Below are positions 58,050 to 64,000 of a DNA stretch of 64,000 bases, piece after piece. The notes beneath the pieces were generated by a model. That model saw only the letters and a program-made list of their open reading frames with translations. It made no database searches and had not been told where the DNA came from. Location of the stretch: contig NC_087064.1 of the NCBI RefSeq assembly GCF_963678635.1, positions 53,154,684 to 53,218,683 on the forward strand. Reading direction: 5' to 3'. The stretch's first letter is position 1, and every line of letters starts with the position of its first letter. A program made the translations under genes and the position numbers. The stretch comes from Symsagittifera roscoffensis. Taxonomy: Eukaryota > Xenacoelomorpha > Acoela > Convolutidae.

Positions 58050-58050
58050 G
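58042..58050 (+). promoter_or_regulatory. Candidate trans-splice (or 5'-UTR) acceptor of YIF1
   Basis: 'ttttttcag' ends 7 nt before the ATG at 58,058, leaving the leader TTTGAGA. It is the third gene in the window with an acceptor 4-8 nt before its start. Confidence 0.5.
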
Positions 58051-58057
58051 TTTGAGA

Positions 58058-61000
58058 ATGAAACTGAGCAGTAGAAATAAATCTAAGGGAGCCCAGTTGC
58101 CACAGACAGTGCATAACAGTAGTGGTGGTACTTTTCCGGCAGGCCCAACTCCCATGCAGACCAACTACGATACTTCGTCATCAGGTATGAAGATTGTTCA
58201 ATAATAGGTGCTCTTTGCACTTACTAAACGTCAACGAACTTAGTGAAGATACTGCTGATATGCTTCGAGAATACCATTTTCTCTTTTTTGAGGAAGTTTT
58301 AAAAACTGTTCACGCTGAAATTTGATTTTTGGTGGTTTGACTTGATTTTTCCCCAGTTCAGCGCATTTCCTTTCTGCTGAACTTTTTAAAAGGAAGGCAA
58401 GTTTCACTATCGAACTGCAAAAATATAGGTCAAGAAATTCGGAAGACAAACAAAAATTACCTATAGATCGAGTTTCCTCAAATTGGGTCAGTTTTATCAA
58501 AAAAAAATCAACCATAAGTTGTTCTTGAAGTTTCGGCTCTTTTTCAGTTCCCCCCTACCAAATTCAAATTTGAAAAGCTTATTTAACGTTGTCATAATGC
58601 AATGAAATTTGGCGTGGTGAACAAATCGACAACTGTGAACAGATTTGTTCTTCATACTTCACAGTATAACATCACGCTTTTAGCCGTAATAACACGTAGA
58701 ACAAACATAAAACTCGGTATTTTGAAAGGGGGGAACTGGAAAAGAGCCGAAGTTTCGAACATCTTTAAGGGCGTTTATTTTTTTTAAATTTGAAAGCGAG
58801 TTGTTTTTCTTGGGCTCGTTGACACTTTTCCAAGGTTATAAAAAACATGTCAATAACAGTTTTTGGTTGGAAGTTACTGCGAAAAAATACGTTTTTTCGG
58901 CCTGCGTTACCTTTTACAAAAATTTCCTTTTCGATGATGAAAACAGGTTATATAAAAATGCAGGAATTTGGTTTCTTTTAATTTTTTTTGAGTTGCTTTG
59001 AAAAAATTACTAAGTAATATACCGATTACCCAAAAAAATGGTAACAATCGAAAGACTGCGCACTCCCCTGTATGCATAACTATTCACCTAGTCTCTTTTT
59101 TTGCCTTAATCTATTTTCTACAATCTTCGAAAAAGTCAGTGGGGGTAATACTTGACCCATAATTTTTGCATATTCTCGAAAACTAAACTACAAAATTTGA
59201 GATTTTGGGTTCAATTAACAGAACAGATTATAGGAAGCAATCATGCATGAGCGACTCGCCAAAATTTTTCTTCACAAAAATTTATGGTACTCGAGAAACT
59301 TTTTGACCATTTTTTTGAAACTTTTTGACTTTTCTCGAAATCTTTCCTCCGAAATATGAGACTTTGGGTGCAATCTAATGAACAAAATGCGAGAATTTTT
59401 CTCACCGAAGCAGAGGTTTTTAATTCTTGCTAGAAAAAAAGTTACTTCCTTGGGAAACTTCTGAAATGTTCTCTGCTTTTTGCTATTTTCGTTTTTTTTT
59501 TCAAGTTCTCGAAAACTACCCTGCAAAATCTGAGATATAGAGTTCAATCGAAAAACAATGCATGGGAATCGTCCTTCCATAAGTTGCTCCGGGGTTACGG
59601 GTTAAATCGAAAAAAACAGGTTGTGGGAATATTCCCTGCAGTAGCAGCCACGCCTTAATTTTTGTAGGGATTTATCAACTTCGGAAAAACCAAAATTCTG
59701 AGTTTCATGGTTCAATTGAAAGAACATGGTGCAAAACTCTTCTCTGCATAAATGGTTACAATCCTGTTTTTTGTAGAAAAGGCTAGGGAAAAATCGATTG
59801 TTCGAATTTTTTTTACATTTAAGGATGTTTTCCATTTTTCTTCAAAATTACCTTGCCAAATTTGATATTGAACTGGATTGAATATTTGATTTGGTTAAGT
59901 CCAAATTTTGAAAGTTACACATTTCATCTCTCATCAGTACAATTTCTCAAAATATCAAACTGGTATCTCCAGCTTTAGCTGTGTCCCCAATGTATATTGG
60001 CGTCGAAAGCACTTTGAGAGTTGGATACCAAAAATGGATGTCGCAAAAAAGAGTGAAAGGATACCCTGGGGGTGTGGGTGAGTTCGGTACTTCTCACCTT
60101 AAAGCTCCCCTGGTTGGTGATGGTAACTTGGTGCTTCTTTACTGATTGTGGCGATACTTATCTGTAAAATGATCGCTCCATGCAGCTTTCTGCGTATTCA
60201 CACTAGCGAACTTTAGTGAGCGGTAATATTATACTAGAACTATTTTTTTCTAACCTAAGTCGCAAATATTGGTGCCACTTTTGAGGCACCTTTACGGCTT
60301 TTTGAAGGCTTGTGCTTTGACATTCGAATAGTTATTAGTTAACACACTTGGTGATACATTGTAAATTCATCGAATGAACCGGAAAAAGCTCTTTGTTTCA
60401 AATAATATAACAATAATAAAAACTCGATTTCAGAAATTTTCCGAATAAATCTGATTTTTTGTGGTATTATCGCTAGTGTTTGCGAAGCGAAGCTTTGTCT
60501 CTGTATTATATTATAAGTAATAATTGTCCGATTTTTGGTTATCTCTAACTCATATGGTATAATTATCTTTTTGTTCCAACCTGTGAGCGAACAAGTTTAA
60601 TATCGAGTAAATTTTCATTCAAAACTGAACTCTTACAAAACTTCACATTATGAGTAAGATATGCTGATAGTTCTTTTCTGTGTGCTATTCAGATTCGATA
60701 AAAGATTAAATTTTCTTGACAATAATATAATAGGTTTGTTTTCAAAATATATGATTAATGTTTTCTTTTATTAGGTTATAATTCCTCATTCGATCCAACG
60801 AGCCAGCACAGTTTTCAGCCTACACCAATTTTCAACAGCCCGCATTCTATAAATCAGCCTTCACAGCCGAACCCACAAATGAATTTCCAGTCTCCGTTCA
60901 TGACGCCAACCACGCCAGCAGCCGACCCTCAAATGCAAGCCAATAATGCTTACAACCCGAACGGTGGACCAAACCAGCAGTTTATGAACCCAGTTGACCT

Positions 61001-61693
61001 GATGAACAACCCAGCTGTGGCTCAATTTGCAATGCAATATGGACACAATTTGGCGGATTCAGGAAGAGCAGTTTTGAATGAGAGAGTGGAGCGGTTTCTA
61101 TCAATCACAAAGCTGAAGCATTACTTCGCAGTAGACACGAATTACGTGGTGAAGAAACTGAAGATATTGACGTTTCCGTTCCTGCACCAAGTAAGCAATA
61201 CATGAATGGATAAGATAGTTTTGAGATTTATGTTTAAGCTGCAAGTGCTCTTAAAGTATGGCGGGAACGTATTTTTAGATTAGATGGCCTCGAAATAAAT
61301 TTTTTAAGCTGTGAAAACGAAAGAGATGTTGTTTACGCTCTGGGTAATATTAATCACTGCTATGGCCAAAAATTAAATTAACAGCTGCTGCCTTAACTTT
61401 TACCTTAAATTCAAAAATTTTAGCGAATTCTATCACCTGGTAGCGGGAATGTTAAAAAAATTTGTTGGCGTTCTGTTATTTTGAGCAAACTTGTTTTTGA
61501 AAATAATGTAATTTTATTATTTTGAACTAAATGTTGTTTTTGATTTGTTTTTACAGGACTGGCAAGTGACTTTTAATCAGGACGACCCGGTGGCACCCCA
61601 GTTCGATGTGAATGTGCCTGACCTCTACATCCCCTCCATGGCTTTCGTCACATACATTCTACTCGCAGGAGTCTGCCTCGGAATCAAAAACAC
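58058..61693 (+). CDS. YIF1: YIF1 family protein, 5' part (three exons; C-terminal part not found)
   Basis: Exons 58,058-58,184; 60,775-61,190; 61,557-61,693 join in phase and give about 226 residues. The N-terminal ~125 residues are low-complexity and rich in Q, N, P and S. From '[20 protein letters not shown]' on, the sequence follows YIF1A/YIF1B closely: '[19 protein letters not shown]', 'FPFLHQDWQV', then '[19 protein letters not shown]' leading into the first transmembrane helix. YIF1 is a multi-pass ER-Golgi membrane protein that partners YIPF/Yip1 in COPII-dependent transport. About 70-100 residues with the remaining helices are missing. After 61,693 the frame stops at once unless a donor 'gtagca' is used; no downstream exon is seen up to 64,000. 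An in-frame ATG at 58,016 upstream is disfavoured because an acceptor lies between it and the conserved reading. Confidence 0.85.
58230..58450. repeat. Dispersed repeat family 3, copy in YIF1 intron 1
   Basis: Same order of landmarks as 53,490-53,690: 'tgaggaagtttt', 'tgttcacgctgaaatttgat', 'ggtggtttgactt', 'aaaaggaaggcaa' and 'actatcgaactgcaaaa'. No ORF. Confidence 0.6.
59160..59900. repeat. Degenerate ~165-bp tandem repeat
   Basis: Four to five diverged units, each with 'ctcgaaaact' or 'cttcggaaaa', then 'aaat.tgagat', then 'gttcaat..aaagaacA' and a 'catg/tgca' stretch. Key positions are about 59,175, 59,334, 59,508, 59,679 and 59,840, so spacing is 159-174 bp. It is unlike the large satellite. 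Confidence 0.6.
60246..60505. repeat. Hairpin-ended dispersed repeat, copy in YIF1 intron 1
   Basis: Starts 'aacctaagtcgcaaat', carries 'aattcatcgaatgaacc' and ends with a hairpin at 60,482-60,498 and 'tctctg'. It matches the 43,677-44,075 copy landmark by landmark, with internal deletion. Confidence 0.65.
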
Positions 61694-61899
61694 GTAGCAC
61701 TATATCATATTATGAGCAAAATTTCTTTTCATTTTTTCAGGGGCATTCAAGAATGCTGAAAACAAAGTGTTCCAAAGTGCCAAAAATTGAAGCTTTATAT
61801 ATTTATAAAAGCTGCACTTGCTTCGAATAAAATTTTCGGTCAGGATAGAAAGGCCCTCATTAGTATTGCCGAAAATTTATTGTCGAGCTGGCACCGTCG

Positions 61900-63180
61900 C
61901 TGGACAATCGAGGATCCAATGTTCGAAAGTTTCGTAATCTTGATGGCATGTTTGTCACTTTAGATCGATAGTGGAATCCATCAGGTTTATGTACGCTGCA
62001 ATTTTCAAACTGTTGCCCGATCGCAATCTCGCGAACACAGCGGCGTCTTTACGGTTCCTAACAGTTGTTTGTGTAGACTGTAGCTGTCCGTGAATGTCTA
62101 AGAGGTTCATCGGTGATCTTTCGCTGGTTGACTGCTTTTGATGGAGATTGGTTGCAATATTTTTTCCAGTCATGTTTTTTCGTTCGCAAGTTGGCCAGCG
62201 AGCTCGTTGCCAGGGATATCCATATGCCCAGCAAATTCACCAGATATCGGCATGGTTATCCAAACCGTCTGGTTTGCTGCAATTCATGGTGTTATAAGTG
62301 CTGTTGTTCTTGAGGATTTGTGTGCTGCTCCAGACAACTCAAAGCTGACCTCAACACTTCTTTCTCTTCGTACAAGGAAGTGAATTTTCCGCCCTTTGAA
62401 TTCTTGGGCTCCAAATCCGTTATTCACCACCACCACCATGCCGACACCGCCAATCCTGGTCGCACCGGAGGCTGAGCCGCCCGTGCAGTTGACTCAATAG
62501 GCTCCGCTTTTTTTGATGATCTCAGCGGCGACTTCTTTCGCGTTATTGTTTCTATTGTCCTGCCAGTTTTGTGCGCACTATCAATCACCTGGTGTTCGTC
62601 AGCCATGGTTTTTTTGAAGGCTCTTGCAGGGGTTCGCTGGGAGATAAAACTGCAGGCAGTGTGTCTTCAACGCGGTTGCCGTGTTCTTCAGTTCTCCTAC
62701 AGAGCTTGTCTCTGGTTGCAGCATAAGGCGTCTAGGATGGTTGCGTGGGCATTTGTAAGGCTTCTCCCGTGTCGTCACGACACAGCTCTAGACTCCTCTC
62801 TCAAGGCGAATGGCTTCCACTGGTGATGAGGAGTTTTAACCGGCGATACGTCTGAGGGTACGGTTCTGGGTTGCTAGGCAGGAGCTGCATAATCAAAAAC
62901 GCTGCGTTAGATTGCCAAGTACACTGCGGATGAGACATTTCTTCCATCAGCACTCCATTTTGGCGATGCAGGCGAGCAGCTTCTCCACGTTCACGTCATC
63001 GTAGTCTCGTTCATTATCAGTGTTGAAGTCCACTTGGAGTCGCTGGAAGTTAACGAGAATAAAAATGACCACACTCTCATCGCTGAGTATCATCTTTAGA
63101 TTGTCTGCAAAGATCTTTTTGAAGGATAATATCTGCAAATATTTGTTTGCAAAGATCTAAATGCTATGGATAATATATAG
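61900..63180 (-). pseudogene. Broken retroelement fragment with RT-like and RNase H domains
   Basis: Read on the - strand, an RT-like piece with 'KIFADNLKMIL' (about 63,115-63,080; FADN in place of the usual YADD box) is followed by poorly conserved sequence. Then come RNase H landmarks: 'TGGSASGATRIGGVGMV' (~62,495-62,440) and 'GHMDIPGNELAGQLANEKT' (~62,232-62,175). A terminal 'RKDAAVFARLRSGN' stretch follows near 62,060. This order fits a non-LTR retrotransposon with RNase H (I/R1-like groups). Stops and frame changes show it is dead; the usual catalytic Asp in the first RNase H motif appears lost. It lies after the last visible YIF1 exon, in the opposite direction, and is more GC-rich than its surroundings. 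Confidence 0.55.
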
Positions 63181-64000
63181 GCCATCCATATCGAGTGCTT
63201 GAGACGGTTTGCTATCCACAATGGATTGTTTAGTCTGTTGTGGGGGGAAAGAAGGGTTACTTGATAGAAGCAGTTTGACTATTTTGAGTCTCGTATGAAT
63301 TAGCTTGTCTGAAGTGTGGGTCTAATTGTTGGTGTGCTGTTTGTTGAAAGCCTTAGCTTAATCTAGTAGGGTAATCTTGGTCTTTGAGGCGATTTGTATT
63401 GGGTGCTTGCTAATCACAGGCCTGGATCCCTGTAAGAAGCGTATCTTTTTACAGAATTTTCTGGCGCGAGTACTAGTCACAGGCCTGCAAGAATTGAAGC
63501 CATATGTTTTTTTTTGCCTTACGCTGTCTGGTTAATAATTTTTCTATTTACCTGGGATATTTGATTGCGGACGAAAAGGTAGCTGAAATGACGGCTTTGA
63601 CCTGAGAGTCAATGCTTTCTCAGAGACAGGGTGGTTGAAGCGTGCAGCGGAATTATGGTGCCAGGCTGCCCTAATTACTAGGTGCCGGAGACATTCTCGC
63701 CTGCGGTGAAAGTAAAAGATGGCGCTATTTTAAAGTTCTTACTCAAAGTTCTTGGTTAAGCTTTTCCAGTCGGCTTTAAGCAAAATTATGTATGTCATGT
63801 TTGGAGTACAAAATAGCTGTTCCTTGACCGGAGTTTCAATGAGATAGGAAGGCGACCAGTTCCTATGGATATAATCGCGGACCAGAATCCAGAGAGTAAA
63901 AGTGATTATTCCGCCAGTGAAATGTCGGGAGAGGATTGTTGAGTTTCATTGTTCAAAGGTAATTTCTGGTTTAGATTTCGTCGTATAGTTGCTCAAAATT
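63181..64000. other. Unassigned right end of the window
   Basis: No ORF of note on either strand. Two direct copies of 'tcacaggcctg' (about 63,415 and 63,477) are visible. It could be intron of YIF1 or more retroelement relic. Confidence 0.35.

Larger units (their letters stand above)
58185..60774 (+). other. Intron 1 of YIF1
   Basis: Donor 'gtatga' after 58,184, acceptor 'ttttattag' ending 60,774. It contains a family-3 repeat (58,230-58,450), a degenerate ~165-bp tandem repeat (59,160-59,900), and a hairpin-ended element (60,246-60,505). No other exon is recognised. Intron 2 (61,191-61,556) shows nothing notable. Confidence 0.7.

Noticed and set aside
61742-61790. Next YIF1 exon after 'ttttttcag'
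   Set aside because: In the required phase it gives a stop after six codons and no YIF1-like residues.

Overview
The window looks like a piece of nuclear genome from an invertebrate animal. It is AT-rich and has GT-AG introns of about 0.15 to 3.8 kb. The genes are animal genes: a LOTUS/Tudor germ-granule protein, Pescadillo, the lysosomal ClC-7 partner OSTM1, and the Golgi protein YIF1. The species cannot be fixed from the sequence.

Left half (1 to about 36.37 kb): one continuous, one-orientation satellite array. It has two unit types, a short unit of about 425 bp and a long unit of about 725-755 bp. The long unit is the short one plus a roughly 315-bp module. The types are combined into local higher-order repeats of about 1,179, 744, 2,710, 726 and 2,158 bp, several near-identical in tandem. 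From about 31.6 kb towards the genes the units become strongly diverged, as at the decaying edge of a homogenised array. The + strand is very T-rich. Short ORFs recur throughout but are by-products of the repeat.

Right half (36.4-64 kb): four protein genes, all on the + strand. (1) A six-exon gene (36,658-45,711) that I assembled by matching splice phases. It gives a 904-residue protein with one LOTUS domain, an RGG-rich linker, a low-complexity N/S/Q-rich stretch and three Tudor modules, of the TDRD5/TDRD7 type. (2) A single-exon PES1 (46,707-48,425). (3) A five-exon OSTM1 (48,657-54,842, 348 residues). (4) The 5' part of YIF1 (58,058-61,693 and beyond). PES1, OSTM1 and YIF1 each have a splice-acceptor-like sequence ending only 4-8 nt before the start codon. 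PES1 and OSTM1 are about 230 bp apart. This suggests spliced-leader trans-splicing and possibly an operon.

The introns and intergenic spaces are full of decayed mobile DNA. They hold an antisense MULE/FLYWCH transposon in OSTM1 intron 4 with subrepeat-built inverted ends, and a broken RT/RNase H retroelement after the last visible YIF1 exon. There are also at least three dispersed short repeat families, one carrying a small hairpin with compensated stem changes, a degenerate ~165-bp tandem repeat in YIF1 intron 1, and tRNA-like B-box remnants.
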